Of a DNA stretch of 64,000 nt, positions 8,004-16,433 are shown one piece after another. The notes under the pieces are model-generated. The model searched no databases, had not been told where the DNA came from, and worked only from the letters and a program-made list of their open reading frames with translations. Position 1 is the first letter of the stretch. Each line of letters opens with the position of its first letter. The stretch lies in assembly GCF_001029105.3 (NCBI RefSeq), contig NZ_CP011808.2:310001-374000 (forward strand). The letters are read 5' to 3'. A program made the position numbers and the translations under genes. This DNA comes from Pandoraea faecigallinarum. GTDB lineage: Bacteria; Pseudomonadota; Gammaproteobacteria; Burkholderiales; Burkholderiaceae.

Positions 8004-9210
8004 TGTAATAGCCTAGACTAAATCTGACAGCTGTCGGTTTCTCCCGGGGCGCAGCGTTGTTCGTCGCATCCAGTGACGGCAACGTTGCGGTCCCTGAACC
8101 GCAAGGAGTCCACCATGACGCAACCTCAGAAAGTCATTCGTGCCAAAGTCGGAATTCTCGAGCTAGCCCGCCAACTCGGTAATGTCAGTCAAGCGTGTGG
8201 CGTGATGGGCTATTCACGCGACAGTTTTTACCGATTCAAAGAACTGGACGAGACGGGCGGCGAAGCCGCCCTGCAGGAAATCTCTCGGCGGCGCCCGCAG
8301 CCCAAGAATCGCGCGGATCCGCAGGTCGAAGCCGCAGTGGTCGAGCTGGCCCTGGAGTTGCCCGCCTGCGGCCAGATCCGCATCGCCAATGAGGGGCTCA
8401 AGCGTCATGCGCTGCACGTCTCGCCTCAGGGCGTGCGCAGCATCCGGCTACGTCACGACCTCGAGACCATGAACAAACGCCTGACGGCGTTGGAGGCCAA
8501 ATCTGCGCAGGAAGGGCTGGTGCTCACCGAGACCCAACTCGCCTCGCTCGAGCGGGCCAAGCTTGAGAAAGAAACGCACGGCGAATTCGCGTCAGAGTGT
8601 CCCGGCTACTGCGGCGCTCAGGACACCTTCTACGTCGGCACGCTCAAAGGGGTGGGCCGGGTCTACCAGCAGACGTTCGTCGATACCTACTCGAAGGTCG
8701 CATTCGCCAAGCTCTACGATCGCAAGACGCCACTGCCGGCGGCTGATCTGCTCAACGACCGCGTTCTGCCATTCTTCGATAGCCACGGCATCCCGCTTAT
8801 GCGCATCCCGACCGATCGTGGCACCGAATATTGCGGTAACCCCGAGCATCACGAGTATGAGCTCTATCTGGCGGTGAAAAACATCGACCACACCCGTACT
8901 CGGGCCAGCTCGCCCCAGACCAACGGCATCGTCGAGCGGTTGCACAAGACGATGCTCAACGAGTTCTATCGCATCGCCTTTCGCAGAAAAATCTACGACT
9001 GCATCCCCGCACTGCAGGCCGACCTCGACCACTGGCTTGACGAGTACAACACGCGGCGAGAACATCAAGGTCGATGGTGCTATGGCAAGACGCCCATGCA
9101 GACTTTCCTCGATTCTCTCTCGCTCGCCAAGGAGAAACTCATTCCTCATTCAGCTGCCGTGGCCGCTTAATCCTTCCGACTACCTCTCAGATCAAGTCTC
9201 AGCTAATACA
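8004..9210 (+). mobile_element. IS481-family element
   Basis: The inverted ends begin TGTAATAGCCTAGAC at 8004 and, on the other strand, TGTATTAGCTGAGAC at 9210. The element is 1207 bp. Flanking bases do not form a direct repeat, so the insertion is old or has recombined. The ends resemble those of the palindrome at 25944-26024 and of the 193-bp elements at 45802 and 52040. Confidence 0.85.
8115..9170 (+). CDS. IS481-family transposase
   Basis: The ATG at 8115 follows AAGGAG at 8103-8108 and gives 351 residues. An N-terminal helix-turn-helix ([20 protein letters not shown]) is followed by the DDE core: D in [13 protein letters not shown] in [11 protein letters not shown] and E in [11 protein letters not shown]. 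The protein ends with the family's [20 protein letters not shown] region. It is complete and may act in trans on related ends elsewhere in the window. Confidence 0.93.
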   Translation: MTQPQKVIRAKVGILELARQLGNVSQACGVMGYSRDSFYRFKELDETGGEAALQEISRRRPQPKNRADPQVEAAVVELALELPACGQIRIANEGLKRHALHVSPQGVRSIRLRHDLETMNKRLTALEAKSAQEGLVLTETQLASLERAKLEKETHGEFASECPGYCGAQDTFYVGTLKGVGRVYQQTFVDTYSKVAFAKLYDRKTPLPAADLLNDRVLPFFDSHGIPLMRIPTDRGTEYCGNPEHHEYELYLAVKNIDHTRTRASSPQTNGIVERLHKTMLNEFYRIAFRRKIYDCIPALQADLDHWLDEYNTRREHQGRWCYGKTPMQTFLDSLSLAKEKLIPHSAAVAA

Positions 9211-9382
9211 CCTTAACGTGCATGAATTCGTCACGCTATACGACCTCCGAGAAAAAATGACGGCTTGGCAGCACGACTACAACCATCATCGTCCCCACAG
9301 CTCGCTCGGCCATCTGACCCCAAGCGAGTTCGTCCAAAAGTGGTCAGTACAACCCAAAGAGGCAGCCCCTCTCCAGTTTTAA
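9211..9382 (+). pseudogene. IS3-family orfB, C-terminal remnant
   Basis: The frame LNVHEFVTLYDLREKMTAWQ, then YNHHRPHSSLGHLTPSEF, ending at a TAA at 9380-9382, is the C-terminus of an IS407-type OrfB. It begins directly at the IS481 end, and no matching N-terminal part is found on the other side of the IS481. Confidence 0.85.
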
Positions 9383-9506
9383 ACTGTCCAGTTTCCGCGG
9401 GCACTTCACTCAGCCCCTAACGGCATAACTTTCCCGTCCAACTTTACGGAGTCAGTGCAAGCTCACGTTGTTGTAGTGGTATTTTTCGAAATCGGCATCA
9501 ATAAAA

Positions 9507-12395
9507 TCAAATAGTTGTGCGTTTAACTGTCGAACTCAAGTGGCCCGGCGCTGTTTCACGGACGACCTGGTCTGCGTGGGCTGAATTTTCCCGCGCCAAC
9601 GCAACTACGGCCGACTCATCGGGCAGACCCGCGCGCCGAAAAGCAGCTGCGGCCAGTGCGAACTGACCCGCTTGCATGTACTCGGCTGCGACCCGCGCGT
9701 AGGCGTCCTGCTCGGTCAGGCCAGCTTGCCGGTAGGCGTGTACGGCTTTCTCGGTCGACCCCGCAAGTACGTAGGCGTGTGCGGCTCGCTCGCGCCAACG
9801 CACAGCATCGTGCGGTTCAATCGCGCGCTCTCCCGCCTCCATATACTTGTCCCCGGCCCTCTCGAAGTCCTCTGCGGCGCGCTCGGGCCGCCTCAGCGCC
9901 AAGTAGGCTTTGGCGGCCTGCTCGTAGCTAAATGCGGCCATCGAGACAAGATCTTTGGCCGCGTAGGCTGCGACCTTCTGCCAGGCGTGCGCGGCCCGCA
10001 GGTACTGATGATCCTGCATGAACGCTCGTGCGACCCGCTCGTAGGCTTCAAGCTCGGTCAGGCCGGCCTCCCGGTAGGCATGTTCGGCCAGTTCAGGCCG
10101 ACCCGCCCGCACGTAGAAGTATGCGGCCCGCTCGCGGCAACGCACCACCTCGTACCGACCAATGGCACGACTGCCCGCCTCCATCAGCTGGTCTCCGGCT
10201 AACTCGAGGGCTTCTTCGGCCTGATCGCCCCGCCCCCCCTCCATAGCGTAAGCGTAGGCGACATGTTCGTAGGCGTCGACGACATGTTCGTACGCGTCGG
10301 CGGCCTTCTCATGCCAATTTTGCTGCGAGTAAATTTGCGCGGCCTGCTCATAAAGTTTTGCGGCCCGCTCGTAAAGTTTTGCGGCATGCAGGTACATCCC
10401 CGACGCCATGTAACATGTTGCAGCGCTTGAACAGGCTCTTGCAGCGGCCCCGAACTCACCTGTTCCCTCGTAGAGTCCTGCGGCCCTCTCGAGGACTCGT
10501 GCAGCCTCCGCGTCCAACTCATTCCGCATAGAGACGGTTGCTTGGACCTCGAGGGAGGCCGCGCCAGCGTGCTGCAACTGATGACCCTGCCTGAAGGCTG
10601 TTTCGGCATTCGTGAACGCTATTTGGGCCGACACGCGCCGTTTCGCCTGCGTGTAGAAATATGCTGCCTCGTGCCAAGCGAGGGCAACCAAGTATTCCAT
10701 AGGAGGAACACATCGCTGGTAGGCTTTCGCGCAGCTCTCAAGGGCACCTGCGCTCTGCACGTGCTTCCCCTGTTTCGCGTAGACACCTGCCAGCGACCTG
10801 TAGGCGATTGCGACCGAATGGTGGTCTCCCGCCTCCGAGTGAGCTTTTGCGGCCATCGAGTAAGCTTCTTCGGCATGCGTAAACTGACGCGTCTGGATGA
10901 AGATGAGTGCAGCAAAGGAGTAGGCTACTCCGGCCCGCTTATGCTGCCCCGCTTCCGAGAAGGCTTTCGCGGCACTCCAATAGGCTCGTGCGGCCATCCC
11001 CAACGCTTCGTCAGACCGTTCGAACAGCGCCGCGTGCTCATATGAAGTTGCGGCCTTCTTATAGCTTTTTCCTGCCTCATCGTGCCAATCGGCTCGCGCA
11101 AGGGCTTTGGCGCCCCTCGTGTAAAGGTCCGCGCACACGGCGAAGACGCGTGCTGCCTGCTCGTGCAGCTTCTGCTTCTCGTAGTCTTGCGCGGCCTTGC
11201 TCAAGGCCTTTGCGGCCTCATTAAAGATGGCTTCGGCCGGCTCGCGTAAACCTCTCTCCAGGTAGGCGCCTGCCACCGCCGCGGAGGTGTCTGCCACCGC
11301 TGCGTAGGCGCCCACGACGTTCTCGTGCAGTTGCTGGTCCGCATAGGCTTTCGCCGCATCCATCAAGAGGTCTACGGCCCGTTTATGGTGTTTGTCGGCC
11401 AGCTCGCGTTGATCCCCCTTCGCATAGGCTTGCGCTGCCGCCGTATAGAGGGCGGCGGCCCGCTCGCGCAGCCCCATGTTCTCGTAGACTCCTCCGGCCT
11501 TGCTCAAGGCCCTTGCGGCCTCCCTAAAGATTGCTTTCGCCGGCTCGCGCAGGCCCTCCTCGTGATGGGCGTCTGCGATCCCTTGGAGGTCCCGTGCGGC
11601 TGCCTCATTAGCTTTTGCAGCGGCCTCACCGGCTTTTGCGGCTGCCTCATTGGCTTTTGCGACCTGCGCAGGCTGATCAATTCGCAAATAGGCTGTCGCG
11701 GCCTTCAGGTAGCATGCTGCGCTCTTCGCGTAGGCCTCTGCCGCCTGCGCGAACAGCCCCGCCCGGTCGTAGGCGAGCGCGGCCGTCCGATAGGCAAGCG
11801 CGGCCTGCATGTAGGCGTCGGGAGCCGGTCCGTGGGCTTTTATTGCCAATGCGGTGCTTTCGACTTCCGTTTTGCCGCGGGCGCGAGCCCGGTCAAAGTG
11901 CAAATAATAATCATTTGCGTCACCTTCTTTGAGGTGCAGCTCGCCACCTAGCCAATTGATGTGGGCGGCCAGACAAAGCGTATCCCGATACGCGAGGGAT
12001 TCTGAAAATTGGTTCGCTTCGGCGGGGTTGTCAAGGCTTTGCAGCGACGCCTCTAGCCCGGTGTGTGAGAGACCTTCGGCCAGCGTCGTGAGGGCCTTAT
12101 CCCGGCTGCTTGGAATGAACATAGTGCTCGCCCCTTGCCCATCGGCGAACCTGCGAAGGGTTAGCGAGGCTAAGGCGGCCACGCAGTCAGGTTTGGCACC
12201 GCTTTTAAAGTGCGTATCGTTGATGCTGGCACCGATTTTCGTCTGCATTGCCTGATAGGCTGCTTCGACTTCAAGCGCACAAGTAAAGTCAACCGTAGCG
12301 AGGTTAACTTCAGGCGCAGCCGCGTTGGTTTCCTGAGCGCTTTGATAGGCTAGGCGGGCAGTACCTAAGCGCTGGGCGGAGAAGTTTTGCCCCAT
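9507..12395 (-). CDS. Giant TPR/SNAP-like helical-repeat protein, family A
   Basis: I chose the ATG at 12395 (962 residues). It follows a GAGGT ribosome site in a leader (CGTCT-AGGT-CT-TCTTATG) nearly identical to that of the paralog at 16434; an upstream in-frame ATG exists at 12506. After an N-terminal region of about 190 residues, the protein is an unbroken array of Ala-, Tyr- and Glu-rich helical pairs of the form A-x-x-Y-x-x-A-A, the pattern of tetratricopeptide and alpha-SNAP proteins. Two segments are tandemly duplicated: one beginning GLREPA-AIF-EAA-ALSKA and one of about 105 residues near the C-terminus (GDQLMEAGSRAIGRYEV and GDKYMEAGERAIEPHDA). It has no signal peptide, membrane segment or enzyme motif. 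Paralogs lie at 16434-17363 and 40718-43237. A scaffold or SNAP-mimicking secreted effector is possible; function is unknown. Confidence 0.75.
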   Translation of the reverse strand: MGQNFSAQRLGTARLAYQSAQETNAAAPEVNLATVDFTCALEVEAAYQAMQTKIGASINDTHFKSGAKPDCVAALASLTLRRFADGQGASTMFIPSSRDKALTTLAEGLSHTGLEASLQSLDNPAEANQFSESLAYRDTLCLAAHINWLGGELHLKEGDANDYYLHFDRARARGKTEVESTALAIKAHGPAPDAYMQAALAYRTAALAYDRAGLFAQAAEAYAKSAACYLKAATAYLRIDQPAQVAKANEAAAKAGEAAAKANEAAARDLQGIADAHHEEGLREPAKAIFREAARALSKAGGVYENMGLRERAAALYTAAAQAYAKGDQRELADKHHKRAVDLLMDAAKAYADQQLHENVVGAYAAVADTSAAVAGAYLERGLREPAEAIFNEAAKALSKAAQDYEKQKLHEQAARVFAVCADLYTRGAKALARADWHDEAGKSYKKAATSYEHAALFERSDEALGMAARAYWSAAKAFSEAGQHKRAGVAYSFAALIFIQTRQFTHAEEAYSMAAKAHSEAGDHHSVAIAYRSLAGVYAKQGKHVQSAGALESCAKAYQRCVPPMEYLVALAWHEAAYFYTQAKRRVSAQIAFTNAETAFRQGHQLQHAGAASLEVQATVSMRNELDAEAARVLERAAGLYEGTGEFGAAARACSSAATCYMASGMYLHAAKLYERAAKLYEQAAQIYSQQNWHEKAADAYEHVVDAYEHVAYAYAMEGGRGDQAEEALELAGDQLMEAGSRAIGRYEVVRCRERAAYFYVRAGRPELAEHAYREAGLTELEAYERVARAFMQDHQYLRAAHAWQKVAAYAAKDLVSMAAFSYEQAAKAYLALRRPERAAEDFERAGDKYMEAGERAIEPHDAVRWRERAAHAYVLAGSTEKAVHAYRQAGLTEQDAYARVAAEYMQAGQFALAAAAFRRAGLPDESAVVALARENSAHADQVVRETAPGHLSSTVKRTTI

Positions 12396-12551
12396 AAGAC
12401 AGTACCTCAGACGAGCATGGGTGAAGCCGATTAGTACCACAGCCAACCCTATGCCGTGTTCGTATTTCGGCCAAAACCTACGGATCTCGGAAAAAGGCGT
12501 TGTCATGCATGGTGTCAGAAACGGGGGTGAAATGCCCCCCTTTTGAGGAAA

Positions 12552-12790
12552 TTACGGCCGATATTGACAGTCGTGGTCATGTTCACCCGCATCGAGACCG
12601 AACAGGCTGATCTTGCCGCGCATAAGATCGGAGATACGCGGCTGAGTCACGCCGAATAGCCTGGCCGCTTGTGCCGGCCCCATGTCGTTGCGAAGGGGTG
12701 ATGCTTCAGCGCCCTCAATTTCATATTTTCCGCTTCTTCCCAAGTATCCTCGATGGCCTCCCAGACGCTGGCAAATCGTTGGAGGCTCAT
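12552..12790 (-). pseudogene. XRE-family antitoxin-like regulator, frameshifted
   Basis: The first frame from the ATG at 12790 reads MSLQRFASVWEAIEDTWEEAENMKLRAL. The helix-turn-helix part (AARLFGVTQPRISDLMRGKI, then LFGLDAG) is in another frame ending at 12552. Intact relatives have both parts in one frame of about 95 codons, so this copy carries a frameshift between about 12690 and 12720. It follows mqsA by 19 bases on the same strand and may once have been co-transcribed. Confidence 0.75.
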
Positions 12791-12809
12791 TAGCGAGCCC
12801 TTCGACTTG

Positions 12810-13217
12810 TCAGGCGGTTCTGAGCTCGTGGAGCAGGTCGGGGTGCCGATCCAGCAGCTTGAACAGCTTGACCAAGGCCAGCGGGGGCTTCGTCTTGCCG
12901 TTCTCGTAACGCGAGAAGGCATTGATGCCGCCGCCGAAGATTTCGGCGGCCTCACGCTGTCCCAGGTCGAGCTTTTTGCGCACCTTGACGATGAAGGCGG
13001 GGTCAACGATAGCCGCGTTCACCTGTCTGTGGAACGCCCGCATTTCACGCATGACGCGCTCGGCTTCGGCCATGTCGGTGATGGACTCATCGCAGGCGGG
13101 GCAAAAGTCAGCCGTCAACGCAGGAATCATCGTGGTTTCGCCCTTGTAGGTGTAGGGCAGGTCGCGGGTGTCATGGATCAGTTCCGCCGCGCCGCAAACC
13201 GGACATTTCATGGTCAT
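12810..13217 (-). CDS. mqsA: Type II antitoxin MqsA
   Basis: This 135-residue protein has the two-domain layout of MqsA. The N-terminal zinc domain carries CPVC (residues 5-8) and CPAC (about 39-42). The C-terminal XRE helix-turn-helix contains LGQREAAEIFGGGINAFSRY and the conserved ENGKTKPP. MqsA binds and neutralises the MqsR RNase through the zinc domain and represses its operon through the C-terminal domain. It overlaps mqsR by four bases, implying translational coupling. It appears intact. Confidence 0.93.
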   Translation of the reverse strand: MTMKCPVCGAAELIHDTRDLPYTYKGETTMIPALTADFCPACDESITDMAEAERVMREMRAFHRQVNAAIVDPAFIVKVRKKLDLGQREAAEIFGGGINAFSRYENGKTKPPLALVKLFKLLDRHPDLLHELRTA

Positions 13218-13516
13218 AGCTCCTTGAAGGACACGATCAACACGTCATCGATGACCGTCAGCTTCAGATACACGTCGCCCGCTTGCGTGCTGGGGCGGCA
13301 CACGTCCTGCCATACCGTGTGGTCGGCATGGGTAGCCATGCTCTTGAAGAAGTCCGCTGGCGTGAGTGCCCTCACCACAGCCAGCATGTCGGAGAGCTCC
13401 AAACTCAAGGCAGCGGCCCCAAGCCTGGCCGAATGGGTTGCGCGGACTTTGCCGGCTGCTATGAAGGTTTTGCCTACAGGCAACTTGCAATGCGGGGTAG
13501 GCTTCTCCACGAACAT
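13214..13516 (-). CDS. mqsR: Type II toxin MqsR, mRNA interferase
   Basis: The 100-residue protein matches MqsR in length and ending: TPADFFKSM, HTVWQDVCRP and DVYLKLTVIDDVLIVSFKEL. Family members are RelE-fold RNases that cut mRNA, preferentially at GCU. It is the first gene of the mqsR-mqsA pair, the usual order for this system. The ATG at 13516 lies 70 bases from the Tn3-type inverted repeat at 13587, so the module lies just outside that transposon's end. It appears functional. Confidence 0.92.
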   Translation of the reverse strand: MFVEKPTPHCKLPVGKTFIAAGKVRATHSARLGAAALSLELSDMLAVVRALTPADFFKSMATHADHTVWQDVCRPSTQAGDVYLKLTVIDDVLIVSFKEL

Positions 13517-13586
13517 AATCTGACCTAGTTGGTATTAGTTGGCAAGTTGGTTAGCCCGGAAACTCTGGTTTCGGCTCCTCCCCATA

Positions 13587-13624
13587 GGGGTCGTCTCAGA
13601 AAACGGAAAACAAAGCACGCTAAG
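13587..13624 (+). repeat. Terminal inverted repeat of a Tn3-family (Tn21-type) transposon
   Basis: These 38 bases begin GGGGTCGTCTCAG and end AAAGCACGCTAAG, which I recognise as a Tn21-subgroup terminal repeat with at most one or two changes. The GGGG outer end points left, so the transposon body lay to the right, over the arsenic genes. No second repeat, transposase or resolvase of this family is in the window. Confidence 0.8.
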
Positions 13625-14685
13625 GTGATTGTTGATACCAGCCCTTTGAGCGATTCACCATACGCACGACCAGGAGCATCACCGGCACTTCAACCAGGAC
13701 ACCGACCACGGCTGCCAGTGCCGCACCGGAGTGCAGGCCGAACAAGCTGATGCCAGCCGCCACGGCCAGCTCGAAGAAGTTGCTGGCACCGATCAAAGCT
13801 GATGGGCAGGCGACCGAGTGCTTCTCCCCCGTGCGCTTGTTGAGCCAGTATGCCAACCCGGAATTGAAGAACACTTGAATCAGGATCGGCACGGCCAACA
13901 TGGCGATCACCAGCGGCTGCCGGATGATGGCCTCGCCCTGGAAGGCGAACAACAGAACCAACGTCAGCAGCAGCGCGGCCATCGACCACGGCCCGACCTT
14001 CTGCATGGCCCGCTCAAAGGTGGCCTGCCCTTGCTTGAGCAGATGCCACCGCCAGAGCTGCGCCAAGATCACCGGCACGACGATGTAAAGCACGACCGAA
14101 ATCATCAGCGTGTCCCAGGGCACCGAGATCGAGGACATGCCTAGCGGCAGCCCGACGATGGGCGCGAAGGCCACGATCATAATGGCGTCGATCAAGGCCA
14201 CCTGCGAGAGCGTGAAAAGCGGGTCGCCATTGGTGAGCCGGCTCCACACGAATACCACTGCCGTGCAGGGCGCGGCGGCCAACCAAGACCAAGCCTGCAA
14301 TGTAGCTGTCCAGTTGATCGGCCGGCAGGAACGGGGCAAACACCTGCCGGATGAACAGCCACCCGAGCAGGGCCATCGAGAACGGCTTGACGGCCCAATT
14401 CACGAACAGCGTGACGCCGATGCCGCGCCAATGCTCTTTGACCTGATGCAGTGCCCCGAAGTCGACCTTGACCAGCATCGGAACGATCATCACCCAAATC
14501 AGCAGGCCTACCGGCAACTTGACCCGGGCCACTTCCATGCGGCCGATGGCCTGGAACACGGCCGGGAGGCCCTGGCCGAGCACAACGCCAGCGACGATGC
14601 ACAAGGCCACCCACAGGGTTAGATTCCGCTCGAACCCGCTCATGGGCGCTCGAGCCGCGCCCTGGCTCTGCGCGGCCACGCTCAT
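13620..14685 (-). pseudogene. acr3: Arsenite efflux transporter Acr3, frameshifted
   Basis: The N-terminal part from the ATG at 14685 reads GFERNLTLWVALCIVAGVVL and continues to DSYIAGLVLVG near 14285. The rest (LAAAPCTAVVFVWSRLTNGD onward, ending at 13620) is in another frame. Together they cover the ten-helix Acr3 permease, which exports arsenite from the cytoplasm and has its essential Cys in the AAPCTA motif. A small deletion near 14283 joins the two parts out of frame, so no full transporter can be made. It overlaps arsC by four bases and ends at the Tn21-type repeat. Confidence 0.88.
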
Positions 14686-15174
14686 TCCGCCGCGTCGGTC
14701 TTGCCGATGTTCAGCAGCTCGCGCTTGATGGCCGTCTGATCGAGGATGCCAAAGGACAGGTTCACAAACAGCCGAACACGGTTCGTCATGAGCCGGAAAA
14801 CCTTGTCGAAGGCCCGGCGCTTCTCGTCGTCGGTGCCTTCGACGGCGGCCGGGTCTTCAAATCCCCAATGCGCGGAAATGGGTTGTCCCGGCCACACGGG
14901 GCAAACCTCGCCGGCCGCGGTGTCGCAAACGGTGATGATGAAATCCATCTTCGGCGCGTCGGACGTGGCGAACTCGTCCCAATTTTTGCTGCGCAAGCTG
15001 TCGGTCGAATACTTGCTTGACTGCACCTTTTCGATGGCGAATGAATTGACCTTGCCAGTCGGATGACTGCCAGCGCTGTAGGCGCGGAAACGGCCCTGCC
15101 CCATCGTGTTGAGGAGGGCCTCGGCCATGATGCTGCGGACTGAATTGCAGGACGTTGTAGGTTCTCTCGGTCAT
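14682..15174 (-). pseudogene. arsC: Arsenate reductase ArsC, active-site deletion
   Basis: The gene starts MTERTYNVL at 15174 and then jumps straight to NSVRSIMAEALLN in another frame. Family members read FLCTGNSAR here, so about 14 bases have been lost. The deletion removes the catalytic Cys of the CX5R phosphatase-type loop and shifts the frame. The rest is normal low-molecular-weight-phosphatase ArsC (ITVCDTAAGEVCPVWPGQP, then HWGFEDPAA) to the stop at 14682. The enzyme would have reduced arsenate to arsenite for Acr3. It overlaps arsH by four bases. Confidence 0.9.
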
Positions 15175-15959
15175 AGCGTTTGGCCTTCGGGTGGCGGTTG
15201 GGCAGCAATGGCAATGGATGAAAGATCGGTGGCCCGGTCGACGACGCGGCCCGCCGCTTTCCGTTCGGAATAGCGGTCAGTCAGGGCTTCCCGGTGTGGA
15301 CGCAGCAGCACCGTGAAACGCCCCAGTTCTTCCATCACATCGGCGATTCGGTCGTAGTAAGGCGAGGGCTTCATGCGGCCCGCCGCGTCGAACTCCTGGA
15401 ACGCCTTGGCGACACTCGACTAGTTCGGGATGGTGAACATCCGCATCCAGCGGCCTAGCACGCGCAAGGTATTCACGGCGTTGAAGCTCTGCGAGCCGCC
15501 CGATACCTGCATCACGGCCAGCGTACAGCCTTGCGTTGGCCGAATGCCAGCTATTTCAAGGGGCAGATGGTCGATCTGCGCCTTCATGAGGCTGGTAATC
15601 TGGCCGTGGCGTTCCGGGCTGCATCAGACTTGCCCCTCCGACCACTCGGACAGGGCGCGCAGTTCCTTGACGGCGGGGTGATCGTCGCTTTGCACCTGAT
15701 CGGGCAACGGAAAATCGGACGGGTCGAAGATGCGCGTTTCCGCGCCGAAGAATTGCAGCAGCCGGGCCGCTTCCTCGACAGCCCGCCGGGAGAACGAGCG
15801 GGCACGTAGCGAGCCATACAGCAGCAAGATACGAACCGGCGTGGCGTCGGGTGCCAGTCCGAGCGCTGGGCGCTCGATGGCAAAGGACTTGTCCAGCGCT
15901 GGCAGGAAATCACGGGCAGGCAGGTCTCGGGTTCTCATGCGGACACCCCTTCTCGGCAT
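15171..15959 (-). pseudogene. arsH: ArsH NADPH-flavin oxidoreductase, two nonsense mutations
   Basis: A single frame runs from the ATG at 15938 ([19 protein letters not shown]; an earlier ATG is at 15959) to 15171 and has ArsH features: [15 protein letters not shown] at the flavin phosphate site, then [16 protein letters not shown], then [17 protein letters not shown]. Two in-frame stops break it. One is TGA at 15626-15624 where relatives have Trp before CSPERHG; the other is TAG at 15422-15420 where relatives have Gln in IPNQSSVAK. Both are single-base transitions. ArsH proteins oxidise trivalent organoarsenicals. Confidence 0.9.
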
Positions 15960-16037
15960 CCGTTGTGCAAGACAGGTCGCAATCGCGGCCGCCGCAACAG
16001 TTCTCGGTGAGAAATGTCACAAGGGCGGCGGAGATGC
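15910..16037 (-). pseudogene. arsR: ArsR repressor, C-terminal fragment
   Basis: About 42 codons read [17 protein letters not shown] and a Cys-containing tail, similar to the C-termini of arsenic-responsive ArsR repressors (LTENCC). The frame overlaps the start of arsH and ends at 15910. The DNA-binding part is missing because an IS6 transposase fragment joins at about 16038. Without it the operon has lost its regulator and promoter. Confidence 0.65.
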
Positions 16038-16309
16038 CACGTCCTCCCGGGCTTGCGGCGTGCCGCTTTGACCCGGTGAGCAAAGCCCGCGCCAAACTTG
16101 TCGCACCAGCGGCGGATCGTCTCGTAGCTGACTCCCACCCCGCGCTCGAATAGCAACGCTTCGATGTCGCGCAGGCTGAGCTGAAATCGGAAGTACCAAC
16201 GCACAGCATGGCTGATGACCGACGCCGGGAATCGGTGGCCGTGATAGAGCGATTTCGGTTTTCTCATCGCTTCATCGTACGCGAACTTACCGATAACGTG
16301 ATAGTGCCC
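16038..16309 (-). pseudogene. IS6-family transposase, N-terminal fragment
   Basis: The sequence from MRKPKSLYHGHRFPASVISH (ATG at 16267) to KAARRKPGRTWHL is almost identical to the first 75 residues of the intact transposase at 20598-21332. It stops at the arsR junction, before the first catalytic Asp. The outer IS end (GGCACTATCACGTTATCGG on the minus strand) is at 16309. An IS6-mediated deletion into arsR is likely. Confidence 0.88.
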
Positions 16310-16433
16310 TGGGTCAGCATTGGCGTGAAGCTTCCCAATTCCACGTGTTTTTTCCGAAATCTGAAAGTTGTGCGGGGCTCACTATGCCATCCTTCTCTCA
16401 CTTAACCCCGAAACGCGTCTAAGGTGCTTTCTT

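Noticed and set aside
9672..12255. Many plus-strand open frames and apparent DNA repeats that might suggest a CRISPR or tandem-repeat locus
   Set aside because: They are shadows of the helical-repeat protein on the minus strand. The repeat units are coding, variable in spacing and not CRISPR-like.
9507..12395. TAL-effector-like (BAT) repeats, known from Mycetohabitans
   Set aside because: The repeats lack the 33-residue spacing and the LTPEQVVAIA-type signature; they are Ala/Tyr helical pairs of TPR/SNAP type.
12521..12545. GGGGG-TGAAATG-CCCCCC followed by TTTT as a terminator
   Set aside because: On the plus strand it has the right form, but no plus-strand gene precedes it. On the minus strand it lies upstream of the gene at 9507 and lacks a T-run.
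13517..13586. MqsA operator palindrome upstream of mqsR
   Set aside because: I looked for the AACCT-AGGTT type repeat and saw only imperfect CCAACT-like repeats, not enough to support an operator.
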